Source: Allomyces macrogynus ATCC 38327
Taxonomy: Eukaryota > Blastocladiomycota > Blastocladiomycetes > Blastocladiales > Blastocladiaceae
DNA length: 31,784 nt
NCBI GenBank assembly: GCA_000151295.1
Contig: GG745343.1
Span: 676,710-708,493 of the forward strand
Direction of reading: 5' to 3'
Shown here: positions 1 through 8,128 of the stretch, in pieces
How the letters are laid out: every line of letters begins with the position of its first letter
How positions within the stretch are numbered: position 1 is the first letter of the stretch
Translations under genes and position numbers: made by a program
The notes under the pieces: generated by a model
What the model was told of the DNA's origin: nothing
What the model saw: the letters and a program-made list of their open reading frames with translations, nothing else
Database searches by the model: none

Positions 1-86
1 GCAGTTGATCAAGTGTTCTCCAGTCCTGACAGAGTGCTCCTGAGCAGTACACCCATGAGCATGGCCACACACTGAAGACGGTGCTC

Positions 87-671
87 ATGTACTACAACAA
101 GGACACAGGTACCAGTGCACCAGCCGCTGGTGGTGCCAACGTTGTCCAGGACGCAGACATTGCAGAAGTCCCAGCTGGCAGCACTGACATGGTCCAGGAC
201 GTGGACATGGACGAGATTGCGCCAGGTGACACCAATGCGTCCATGGAAGACGTCCCAGCTGGCAGCACTGACATGGTCCAGGGGGCGCCCATGGTCCAAG
301 TCCCAGCCAGCAGCGCCGATGTGGTCCAGGAGGCTCCCATCGCAGAAGTCCCAGCTGGCAGCGCCAACGTGGTCCAGGCGCCCCCTGACAGCGTCACGTT
401 CGCCAAGCCTCTCATGGACGCGTGCATCATGATCAAGGAGTCGATCAAGGATGGCACTGAGACTGAGCCACTGTTCCACACTTTCATGGCCAAGCTCAAC
501 CAATTCACAGGGCAGCCTGGTCTGGCCAGCCTGTGCCCACTCTCCAAGGTGGCCAAGAAGATCATCACGTGCCACTGCGACCAGATCATCAAGGCTGCCA
601 AGCCAGGCAGTGGGTTTGAGGACGTGATCCCCGACCTTGTGGCGAGCATCAATGGTCTTCTTGCTGCCTGA
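87..671 (+). CDS. Repeat-bearing protein of unknown function, probably a 3' exon
   Basis: An open frame of about 194 codons from the ATG at 87. The N-terminal half holds about five imperfect copies of a V-P-A-G/S-S-x-x-x-V-Q unit of roughly 20-25 residues, spaced by acidic or alanine-rich segments. From about residue 110 the protein becomes a non-repetitive, probably helical domain that contains a CHCD stretch and ends in NGLLAA. I do not recognise the family. The frame stays open upstream of the ATG back to a stop at 27-29, and that stretch reads like coding sequence. A good acceptor-like site (cctgacag) lies at 25-32, so this may be the last exon of a gene that starts outside the window. 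An AATAAA at 684-689 lies 13 nt after the stop. GC and CpG content are lower than in the housekeeping genes to the right. That this is a real gene is likely; its start and function are not known. Confidence 0.5.
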   Translation: MYYNKDTGTSAPAAGGANVVQDADIAEVPAGSTDMVQDVDMDEIAPGDTNASMEDVPAGSTDMVQGAPMVQVPASSADVVQEAPIAEVPAGSANVVQAPPDSVTFAKPLMDACIMIKESIKDGTETEPLFHTFMAKLNQFTGQPGLASLCPLSKVAKKIITCHCDQIIKAAKPGSGFEDVIPDLVASINGLLAA

Positions 672-683
672 TGTCGCCATCTC

Positions 684-689
684 AATAAA
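684..689 (+). terminator. AATAAA polyadenylation signal
   Basis: A canonical AATAAA hexamer begins 13 nt after the TGA stop of the gene at 87-671. It is the expected signal for 3' end cleavage and supports that frame being transcribed. Confidence 0.5.
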
Positions 690-714
690 TAATCTTCCCA
701 GTTATGTGAGCCCT

Positions 715-1255
715 GGTCGCCCCTTCAGGGCTCCCTTCCGCGCTTGGGGTGGCAAATGGTCATGGGACACCCCTGAAACCCGTGTGTAGGAGTCCTTCAA
801 TTAACCCTACATGCTTGGGGTGGCCACAGGACATCCCTGAAACCTGGTCATGGACCTGGTCGCCCCCTTTGGGGCTCCCTTCCGTGCATAGGAATCCTTC
901 AATTACATACTCAGGGTGGCAAACGGGTCCGCAGATAGAGAGCCTTGACATGCAGAGTGGTACCCATAACCTGGCCATGGACCCGGTCGCCCCTTTGGGG
1001 CCCCCTTCTGCGCGTAGGAATCCTTCAATTAACCCTATGTGCCTGGGGTGGCAAACGGCCTCTCGGATAGGGCGCCCTGACGTGCCTGAAAACCTGGTCG
1101 CCCGTTTGGGGCTCCCTTACCCGCGTAGGAATCCTTCAATTAACCCTATGTGCCTGGGGTGGCAAACGGTCTTTTGGATAAGGCGCCCTGATATGCCCAA
1201 AAACCTGGTCGCCCCTTTGGGGCTCCCTTACCCGCATAGGAATCCTTCAAATTGG
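715..1255 (+). repeat. Degenerate tandem repeat, five units, core period 111 bp
   Basis: Units open with ggtcgccc(c/g)ttt-ggggctccct at 715, 858, 985, 1096 and 1207, giving spacings of 143, 127, 111 and 111 bp. Each unit then carries taggaatccttcaattaacc (some with small changes) and a tggggtggcaaacgg block. The last two full units are the most alike; the first two are longer and more diverged. Because 111 is a multiple of three, a plus-strand frame stays open at 749-1261, but the frame changes length between the early units and has no recognisable protein. I read it as a non-coding minisatellite-like array. Confidence 0.85.
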
Positions 1256-1261
1256 CAGTAA

Positions 1262-1599
1262 TCCCTCTAAAGCGGCTTGAAATATTCCAAATTACCGCTT
1301 CAGGTATCTGTCAATCCGCTTAGAAATCCTTTAAATAACCCAAAAATATACAGATTCCTAAACCAAATAATGCCGGATTCCAGTGCCATCATGGCAACGG
1401 CTTGGGCTTGGTGTGCATAGGAGTGCTGCAGGTTTGTCACTCAGCCCATGATGTGATTCTGCAGGTGGTGGTGGCATGGGAGTCGCGTTTTGGTGATTTT
1501 AGTCAGCGAACCAGTAATGCTGCATCTGGTCAGCTGAGGCCAGAACAGGGAGATGTTTGGAAAGAAAGCATGAGGGATTCTTTTTCAGCTGTCAATCCC
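1262..1599. other. AT-rich, CpG-poor spacer without a supported gene
   Basis: This stretch is visibly richer in A and T than the rest of the window and contains only a few CpG dinucleotides. A short plus frame (1402-1626) is open but has no recognisable protein features. The right part may be further remains of the decayed F-box/LRR copy, since weak similarity to the intact gene fades out near 1600. Confidence 0.5.
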
Positions 1600-1774
1600 A
1601 TTGCAATAATTTCCCAGATCCAGTAAACCCTGATATTCCCATAACACTTCCAAACAGGCCCCAAAGGACAGAATGGTAGCATCATTAATATCCAGGTAAA
1701 TGCCACCAACTTGAGCATCTCAACATGCCATTGGAGGTGCATCAACAGCCAGTGCAGCATTGTCTTGCATATCC

Positions 1775-2155
1775 TGGTCTCTAACTGTATAGTGCACAGA
1801 AGCAAACCAGACTCTGCAACTTCTTCTCAATGTATTCTTTTCTGTAGATCTTGCATCCTGACATGTATCACAGTGGGCAAAGCATGCAACCAACTTGGGT
1901 GGAGAAGGAGGAGGATGCAATGGGGATTGATATGGAACAGAAACAGTGGAGAGATGATGGAGATGACAGGATGGAAGGGTGGTGGTGACGTGGCAGAGCG
2001 TAAGCACCTGCAGTGTTGGTCCAGCCAGGTTCCCAAGGCGCCAGACAGGTGTGGTGGTACCAGCATTGAGGGGAAGTTGTGGGTTGCATCTTTGCATGTC
2101 CCCACACTAGCCACAGGGATATTGCACATGTTATGTAGCACACACGCAATACTAA
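1775..2155. other. Insertion-like segment inside the F-box/LRR fossil
   Basis: Homology to the intact gene stops near 1774 (at gcatatcc) and resumes near 2156, yet the matching points are adjacent in the intact coding sequence (around 4230-4245). The intervening 380 bp are CpG-poor. I see no clear terminal inverted repeats or target duplication. On the minus strand the segment begins with gttagt and ends near gttagag, so a long intron is also possible. It could be a short transposable element remnant, an intron, or sequence lost from the intact copy. Confidence 0.45.
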
Positions 2156-2400
2156 CCACATCTTGGCTGCCAAAGTGATAGACAGTTCACAGAGTGTTGT
2201 AGGTACATTACAAAGCACACCTGCATGGTCATTGGGTAACTCAATCACTTTGCCAGAAATGTTAACCATGTCAGGAATGGCAGCAGCAGCAAAATGCCCA
2301 AGTTGAACAACAGCTCACAGATCATTGCAGAGGGATTTACATGAGATCATGGTGCAGGACCCAGGCATAAATGAATGCACCCTTAAGTGGAATAGTCTCC

Positions 2401-2511
2401 AAGATCAGGAACCCCACAGCCATCATCAGTTGAGCAGAAGATCAGGAACCACATGGCCATCATCAGTTGAGCAGAAGATCAAGAACCATGCAGCCATCAC
2501 CAGTTGAGCAG
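2401..2511 (-). repeat. 37-bp tandem triplication derived from coding sequence
   Basis: Three head-to-tail copies of a 37-bp unit start at 2401, 2438 and 2475; each contains aagatcaggaacc (aagatcaagaacc in the third), a c-a-g/t-c-c-a-t-c core and agttgagcag. The unit aligns with the segment around 4478-4513 of the intact F-box/LRR gene, where it occurs once. It therefore arose by local triplication after the gene copy had been made. A period of 37 also destroys the frame. Confidence 0.85.
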
Positions 2512-2853
2512 GCAGAGAGAGCTGCTTGAGGCATCAGTGCAGCATTGCCAATTGCTTGAGCATCTAGGGATCTGTTGTCACCAGACTCTGGTCATGGCAA
2601 AGCGCAACTGGATCCCACGTGGTCCCAGGCCCACTGAACATTGCACAGACACCATTGACCCAGCAGCAAGCTCAAAATGCAATGGCAGCTGGCCGTGTTG
2701 GGGCATGTCGTGTGCATGGTCGAGCATGATCAGTGGTAGTTGTTCAAGGGCCAAGATCACCATGGTGGTTGCAATGGATGCATTTTCCGCGCAAGTTGCG
2801 TTATTCTTGACGTTAATTTCGAGTGCGTCGTGCTCGGTCGTGCTTGTCAGCAT

Positions 2854-3382
2854 TGCGGCAGCAGGAAGATGCGGATCAGGTTGGTTGGTTGGTTGGGTTG
2901 GTTTGGTTCTGTGCATTGGAGAGTGGGAACCACCAGCCATGTGTTGGTGGAGTCGTAAAAATGCTGGACCTGTACTGATCTGCTGCCTTCTCGCATCTTG
3001 CAGAACGCGACAGGAGGGTTTGCTTTGCTCGCTCGCTGATCCACATCCAAAGCAACTCGGATTCGCTTCACGATCTGTGTGTGCAAGCTGCAGAGTCGGG
3101 TTATGTCGTATGGGTGGTGAATTGGGTTGCCTGTTGCCGCTGCCGATCAGACATGACGCTGAATGCACTGTGAGCGAACATCTCCAAGAGCCAAGCATGA
3201 CCTTGACGACGCACGACAGGAAAGAATTCCAGATTTTGCTACCTTCAGAGCTGGCGAATCAAGACTAGAACGGTGGAGAACGTTTCTTCGACCCAATATT
3301 CATATCGTTGAACCAGAAGTATGTATAACAACACTACGGGCTCGCTATTTCCCGGAAACTATATCCAAGATCTTCCTTCGGC
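2854..3382. other. Spacer between the fossil and the intact F-box/LRR gene
   Basis: The first 50 bp (2854-2905) resemble the 5' flank of the intact gene just above its ATG at 5044: both have gcggatcagg followed by ggttggttggg. Further right I see no similarity and no supported gene. CpG is frequent again here, unlike at 1400-2760. The right end must hold the 3' untranslated region of the minus-strand F-box/LRR gene, but no AATAAA was seen for it. Confidence 0.5.
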
Positions 3383-5044
3383 TTATCCACCGAGTACTGG
3401 ATCCACCTGATTGACCGTCCACCGCGGCCTCGCCGTCGCCACGTCCGACTGCCCATGGTCCGACACATCCTTGTTCCCATCGAGGTGAACCACGACCTCG
3501 CGCCCGAGCTCCTCGAGCAGCAGCTGCACCCCCACGTCACCCACCCCACATCCCCTCAGATCCAGTTTCTTAAACTGCGGCCCACGCTTCTTCCAGCCAC
3601 GCAGGAGCGCCGCCACCCCAGCATCGCCCAAGTCGCGGTTCCAGTGCAGGTCAAGCGTGATCAGTGTCCACGGCAACGCGGACGCAAGGTCCTCCATCCG
3701 TTCCGCATCAAGCGCACACTGCGCAACACCGAGGTGCGTAAGCGCTGGGGGCATGCGGTGCACAAGTGCCGTGACCGTTTCTATGGACAGACAGTTGTTG
3801 CTGATATCGAGGAACGTGAGCGAGGGCGGCAGGGCTGGCACGATCAGGGTGAGCGCGGCCGGGTACGTGGCAAACGAGTGGCACAGCGAGAGCGAGGTAA
3901 CGCGGTGGCACGCGTCGCGCGCGGCCAGCAGCGCGTCCATGCGCGCGGGTGTCGTGAGGAAACTGATCATGTCGCCGGCGTCTTGACCCCACCGATCGAG
4001 CGTGTTTTCCGAAACGTCGAGCGTCGCGAGAGTCGGCGGGGCATGCGCGATAACGCTCAGAGCACCCGTCGCCGTAAAGTCGTTGCTCGAGAGGCCCAGC
4101 GTGTGCAACCGCGGAGGGAGCATGAGGGCGAGAACCGCCGCGTCCTGGTCGTCCAGGTGAATTGCCTCCAGCGTGAGTTTCTCAAGCTGTCGCGGCAGGT
4201 GCGCGAGCATCCAGTGCAGCGTGCTCTTGTCCATCCACCCGGCCGCCGCCATCATATTCAGCTCGCGCAGTGTTTTGGGTACGTTACGGAACACGCCGAC
4301 GCGCTCGTTGAGCATCGGGATCGCCTCGCCGGAAATGGTCAATCGGGTGAGAAACGGCGGCAGCGGCGCAACGTCCATGTGGAACGACAAGTCACGGATC
4401 AAATGCGGCGCAATTCGCACGAGTTGCCGGCGCTGGACCCGATTGATGGCCGCGCCCTCGGGCGGGTCCGCGCTCGTGATCAGGAACCACGCGGCCGACG
4501 CCGGCTGGACGCGTGGAGCATGAGGTTCGAGGCGCCGGAACAGAGCCGCCAATTGCGCGAGTGCGGCCGGGTCGGTGGTCGCCGGATCCTGGTTGAGAAC
4601 GGTCTCGACCTGATCGCACGCGGTCGCGGCGCCACCATACACCGTGCATACGGCAACCGACCCGGGCACGCATTCAAAGTTCGAGGGCAGGCCGTAGACG
4701 GCGAACGTGTCCGGTTCGCCGAATCCATCGAGTGGCATGAGCCATGAAACGCCGTGACCAGGCCACTTCATCAGCGCCCGGGTCGCGATCGCGTAGAGAG
4801 CCGGCGAAGCTCGCGCGAGACAGAAGAGCGGGCGCGCAACAAGATCCAGCGCAACCAGATCCAGTTGGTCCGGGCTTTGGGCAAGAAACGCGCAAATTTT
4901 CTCGAGCACGATTTCGGGTAGCTGTTCAAGGAACGATACTGCTTGAGCACGCGCGCCAATATCATTTCCGACGAGGTTTGCGGTCTTGGCGACGTGCGCT
5001 GTGCTTGCGTCGAGGCTGTCGTGCTCGGCCGTGCTGGTTGGCAT
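3383..5044 (-). CDS. F-box / leucine-rich repeat protein
   Basis: A 553-residue protein in one exon, starting at the true ATG at 5044. An F-box-like segment lies near residues 38-86 (FLEQLPEIVLEKICAFL core, then a run of leucines and alanines up to PALYAIATRAL). The second half, from about residue 225 to 530, is built of ribonuclease-inhibitor-type leucine-rich repeats, with repeated LxxLxLxxNxL patterns such as LHTLGLSSNDF, LATLDVSENTL, LTFLDISNNCL and LKKLDLRGCGV. In this family the F-box binds Skp1 in an SCF ubiquitin ligase and the LRR part picks the substrate; the substrate cannot be read from sequence. The gene is divergent from the V-ATPase G gene and lies 530 bp from its own decayed copy. 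The LRR call is firm; the F-box call is good but rests on one short motif. Confidence 0.85.
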   Translation of the reverse strand: MPTSTAEHDSLDASTAHVAKTANLVGNDIGARAQAVSFLEQLPEIVLEKICAFLAQSPDQLDLVALDLVARPLFCLARASPALYAIATRALMKWPGHGVSWLMPLDGFGEPDTFAVYGLPSNFECVPGSVAVCTVYGGAATACDQVETVLNQDPATTDPAALAQLAALFRRLEPHAPRVQPASAAWFLITSADPPEGAAINRVQRRQLVRIAPHLIRDLSFHMDVAPLPPFLTRLTISGEAIPMLNERVGVFRNVPKTLRELNMMAAAGWMDKSTLHWMLAHLPRQLEKLTLEAIHLDDQDAAVLALMLPPRLHTLGLSSNDFTATGALSVIAHAPPTLATLDVSENTLDRWGQDAGDMISFLTTPARMDALLAARDACHRVTSLSLCHSFATYPAALTLIVPALPPSLTFLDISNNCLSIETVTALVHRMPPALTHLGVAQCALDAERMEDLASALPWTLITLDLHWNRDLGDAGVAALLRGWKKRGPQFKKLDLRGCGVGDVGVQLLLEELGREVVVHLDGNKDVSDHGQSDVATARPRWTVNQVDPVLGG

Positions 5045-5550
5045 CGTGACAGTCAGGGCGGATCAGGCCGGCCAGTTGCGGGGTTGGTTGGGTCAAACGC
5101 GTCGGTCAGAGAGGTATTACGCTGGCCAGTTTGGAACAGTCTCGTCAACGAGCGGTGATCATTTCTTGAGGTGGTTGTCAATATTGGTGTGGAACGACTT
5201 GCTCGGTCGTTCAACCTTGCCAGATCAAAGGGCGTCCGCAGGCCAGCAACTTGCCCTCCATTTTCCACTCCCTCTTCACCATTTTTCGCCAAGTGCTCCC
5301 CTCGCTGGTCACTTTTTTGCCTGTATTCTCGCAAAGCGACGGCGAGCTCAAAGGAGACGCGCAAGCAGTTCTCGTCTCGCACCGTGCAACGCGTGATTTA
5401 CGCGTGGTCGATTTGCTTCCATCCACACCACGACTTGGAGACGCGTCGCGAGCACTCTGCAAGCAGCAATCTCGGCCACCAGAATCACCGGCCCCCACTG
5501 GCCGACCATCGTTCCCGACTCGCTGCAGTCCATCTAGTTAACCCAGCATC
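5045..5550. promoter_or_regulatory. Divergent promoter region, F-box/LRR gene and V-ATPase G gene
   Basis: 506 bp separate the two ATGs, which point away from each other, so both promoters and 5' untranslated regions must fit here. I see no obvious TATA box. Short open frames exist on both strands but none resembles a protein. The part next to 5044 is shared with the flank of the decayed paralogue. Confidence 0.5.
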
Positions 5551-6231
5551 ATGGTCTGTCTCCAACTGGCGACCCCCAGCCCACCCGATTCACCGCGGCC
5601 GAACGTCTAGCGGCGATGGGACACCACGAGCGAGACGACTGACGGCTGCGCTGCTATCCCCCGCCGACCACGTGAACGGCAACTTCTAGGCGGCACAAGC
5701 ATCCAGCGCCGGGATCCAGACGCTGCTCGAGGCCGAAAAGGAGGCGAGCAAGATCGTGCAGAAGGCGCGCATGTGTACGTGCGTTTCTGGCCCGTTCTGG
5801 TTGGCTCGCTCCGCCCTCGTTTCTCACCCTGTCGGCACCGCGCGTATTTAGACCGCGTGGAGCGCTTGAAGGAGGCGCGCAAGGAAGCCGAAAAGGACAT
5901 TGCCGCGCTCAAGCAGCAGAAAGTGCTCGAGTACACCAAATTTGAAAAGGAGGTGCGTACGCGTGCTTTGACATTTTTTCGTCCCTCTTTTATTTTGATT
6001 TTTTTGCGACGAGCTGACCGCGTTTTGGTTGGGATCTAGTACGCTGGCCATTCGGAGTCGAGCACGGTCAAGGTCGATCAGGAGACCGAGGCCAAGCTCG
6101 AGCAGACCAAGACCGATTTCGCCAAAGGTCGCGACGAAGTGGTTGCCATGCTGATGCGCGCCGTCACGACCGTCAAGCCCACGCTGCACGTCAACGCGCG
6201 GCCCGCCGGTGTCGCAGCAGCGCGGGAGTAG
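5551..6231 (+). CDS. VMA10: V-type H+-ATPase subunit G
   Basis: Subunit G forms the peripheral stalk (with E) that holds the catalytic V1 head of the vacuolar proton pump. The gene has four exons: 5551-5553 (only ATG), 5690-5774, 5852-5952 and 6040-6231. Phases close exactly and give 126 residues, near the usual 110-120. The N-terminus, MAAQASSAGIQTLLEAEKEA, is the classic family signature, followed by SKIVQKARMYRVERLKEARK and a long charged coiled coil with KDIAALKQQK. The C-terminus has the expected amphipathic end with VKPTLHVNA. The ATG-only first exon is inferred: the family start is recovered only if the intron 5554-5689 (gtctgt...ttctag, 136 nt) is removed. Donors of introns 2 and 3 (gtacgt, gtgcgt) are good. 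Confidence 0.93.
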
Positions 6232-6652
6232 GGAACGGTCGGTGGAGATGTGGCGAGTGGTGATTCCCGATGGCATTCGTCAACCGGATCAGCGAAAATG
6301 CAAGCGTTTACAATGAAGTGTCGGCTGTGTACGCTGCACGCACCAACGCAAGGCACGCAGTTGAATAGTGGCCGTCAACAATCATCCCACTCCTCGCGCC
6401 GCTTCTTGGCCCGGCTCCGACAGCCCACGCACGACACGCACGACGCGCAAACAACCGGTGGAGAGTATGACGGGTGTTGATTAGACGCGACTCCCGGAGC
6501 AAAATAAGGAGCGGATCGCGAACAGACCCTAGACGCAGTCAAATTGAAATATCGGTAGGGACGATCGTACTCGTCCCTCTATTTCATTACCTACCACCAC
6601 CTCGAACCAAATTCCCGTCACCCTCACCCACCTCGCGCACCGCACGCCGTTC
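6232..6652. other. Convergent 3' spacer
   Basis: Between the plus-strand V-ATPase G stop and the minus-strand stop at 6653. It must carry both 3' untranslated regions. I see no gene, repeat or RNA structure that I can support. Confidence 0.5.
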
Positions 6653-8128
6653 TCACGGCGTCGCCCCGACAACATTCACGTCGCGCGTAAACACGCTCAA
6701 ATGCAGCGCATCCAACGTCCACCCACGCAAAAACGTGCGCGCATTCGCGACCGCCTTGCCCGGTACAAGGTACTCGCGCGTGAACGCCTCCAATGACGCA
6801 CCGCGCGGATAATCTGCGGCGTACTCGGCAAACACGCGCTCCGCATCCGCCAACATCGTCTCACGCAACTTCACGGCACATACGTACAGCATCAAGTCGT
6901 GGCACAGGTGCACGACCGTGCGTGGGACCCGATCGAGCCGCTGTGCCAGCGTCGTCGCGGATCCGCGCGACACAGTCGACACGGGGTGGCCGTGCACGGA
7001 CGCGGCGGCCGCGGGCGACACGGCGGGGGCCACTGGGAACACCTGCCCGCCGGCGCCGATTCGCGGGGACCCGTCGGCGATCACGTCCAGGACGGTGTCG
7101 GCGTGGACCGCAGCGGCGGAGCTGGGTGGGGCGGCCACGGACGCGCGCCGCGCTTGCGCGGGATCGACCGGGAGCGCCGACGTGTGCGAGACGACCGTGC
7201 TTTGCCGGCGCGTGGCCCCGCCGCCGCCGGGGCCCTTCAGGACGGAACTGCCGCGCACTTCGAGCGCGGACCGCACGGTGCCGAGCTCGTGCAGTGCCGC
7301 CTCCTGGTACATGCGCCGCTGCAGGGTCGCGAGCACCTCGGTCGCGTTCCCCGCGTCGAGTTGCGCGAGCGCCTTGAGCAACGCGACGACCGCGTACGTC
7401 TGTTCGTCGAGAACGAGCTTGTGTGCGGTCATGTGCGACAAGTGTCGCAGCGCGCGTTCAGGGTCGTTGGCCTCGAACAGCGCGTGCCGCGCCAAGAGCA
7501 CGAGGAAGACGTCAAATAGGCGCGCGTGCCGGTCTTCACGGCGCCGGTCCTGCAATACCGTGCAGTTGGTGATGTGCGTCCATGCGGTCGTGAGGACCAC
7601 ACTCGCTGCCTTCCAGCACTTGTCCTCGCCGAGTAAGGTGGTTGCGATGAGTGCAGCGACCGCGAACACGTAGGCGTTGGCCTCGGTCGCGACCGGGTGT
7701 GGGCCGCGGTGCACGACCGCTGCGAGAACGGCGACAGCGGCATCGCGCTCTCGTGGGACCATGTATAGCCCCAGCGCCGCGAGAATGTCGCCGGGTACGG
7801 CCGCAGCGGCGGTTGCGTACTCGGCGACCAACGGGCGCAGGTGCGCCTGCACTTGCTCGTGCTGCTCGTCGGACGAGAGGGTCTGGAGGGTGGGATTCGT
7901 GGTCCCGGACCCGTAATGCGAGTGATGCGATGAAGCGGCCGAGTTGGGCGCCGAAGGGGGCGTGGTGGCCACAGCCATGGCGAGTTCCTTGAGCTTGCGC
8001 TTGGCAGACTTCAGGATTTCCTTTTCCTTGGGGCCAATCCACGCGGCAGTCGGGCCGGTCGCCACGCCACCGCCTGGGGCCGCGGACAAGCCGTTGGTGT
8101 GGTGCTGCGCAGCAACAGGCGGCGTCAT
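6653..8128 (-). CDS. Uncharacterised alpha-helical protein
   Basis: Single-exon frame of 491 residues from the ATG at 8128; the frame is open 14 codons further up but has no ATG there. I do not recognise the family. The N-terminal 75 residues are low complexity, with a basic helix (GPKEKEILKSAKRKLKELA). Residues of about 80-290 are rich in alanine and leucine and look like tandem helices: LARHALFEANDPERALRHLS and the following TYAVVALLKALAQLDAGNAT are in TPR-like register. A disordered Ser/Ala/Pro linker follows (about 300-400). The C-terminus is again helical, with HLCHDLMLYVCAVKLRETM and a DAERVFAEY element. A helical-repeat scaffold is the best guess. Strong third-position GC bias and length support a real gene. 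Confidence 0.7.
   Translation of the reverse strand: MTPPVAAQHHTNGLSAAPGGGVATGPTAAWIGPKEKEILKSAKRKLKELAMAVATTPPSAPNSAASSHHSHYGSGTTNPTLQTLSSDEQHEQVQAHLRPLVAEYATAAAAVPGDILAALGLYMVPRERDAAVAVLAAVVHRGPHPVATEANAYVFAVAALIATTLLGEDKCWKAASVVLTTAWTHITNCTVLQDRRREDRHARLFDVFLVLLARHALFEANDPERALRHLSHMTAHKLVLDEQTYAVVALLKALAQLDAGNATEVLATLQRRMYQEAALHELGTVRSALEVRGSSVLKGPGGGGATRRQSTVVSHTSALPVDPAQARRASVAAPPSSAAAVHADTVLDVIADGSPRIGAGGQVFPVAPAVSPAAAASVHGHPVSTVSRGSATTLAQRLDRVPRTVVHLCHDLMLYVCAVKLRETMLADAERVFAEYAADYPRGASLEAFTREYLVPGKAVANARTFLRGWTLDALHLSVFTRDVNVVGATP

Larger units (their letters stand above)
1600..2853 (-). pseudogene. Decayed F-box/LRR gene copy (fossil paralogue)
   Basis: This is a broken relative of the intact gene at 3383-5044. 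Its start (ATG at 2853) reads MLTSTTEHDAL where the intact protein has MPTSTAEHDSL. The F-box core reads ALEQLPLIMLDH for FLEQLPEIVLEK. Further in, HFELAAGSMVSVQ matches NFECVPGSVAVC, VNISGKVIELPND matches LTISGEAIPMLNE, and TMLHWLLMHLQWHVEMLKL matches STLHWMLAHLPRQLEKLTL. Matches are spread over several frames, about 85 codons after the F-box are missing, a 37-bp piece is triplicated (2401-2511), and about 380 bp separate two segments that are adjacent in the intact gene (1775-2155). Differences are mostly CG in the intact gene against CA or TG here. No intact product is possible. Its relation to the neighbour is seen at both protein and nucleotide level. Confidence 0.85.

Noticed and set aside
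81..86. Start of the first gene at the GTG of position 81
   Set aside because: GTG starts are not expected in a fungal nuclear gene; the first ATG is at 87, or the start is on an upstream exon.
749..1261. Open frame across the tandem array
   Set aside because: Unit length changes and no protein family; I treat the array as non-coding, but list it as a finding because the frame is intact.
3455..4747. 430-codon plus-strand open frame
   Set aside because: Antisense shadow of the F-box/LRR gene, Arg-rich, no recognisable motif.
6793..7673. Three overlapping plus frames opposite the 6653-8128 gene
   Set aside because: Arg/Ala/Thr-rich products without motifs, typical of GC-rich antisense frames.
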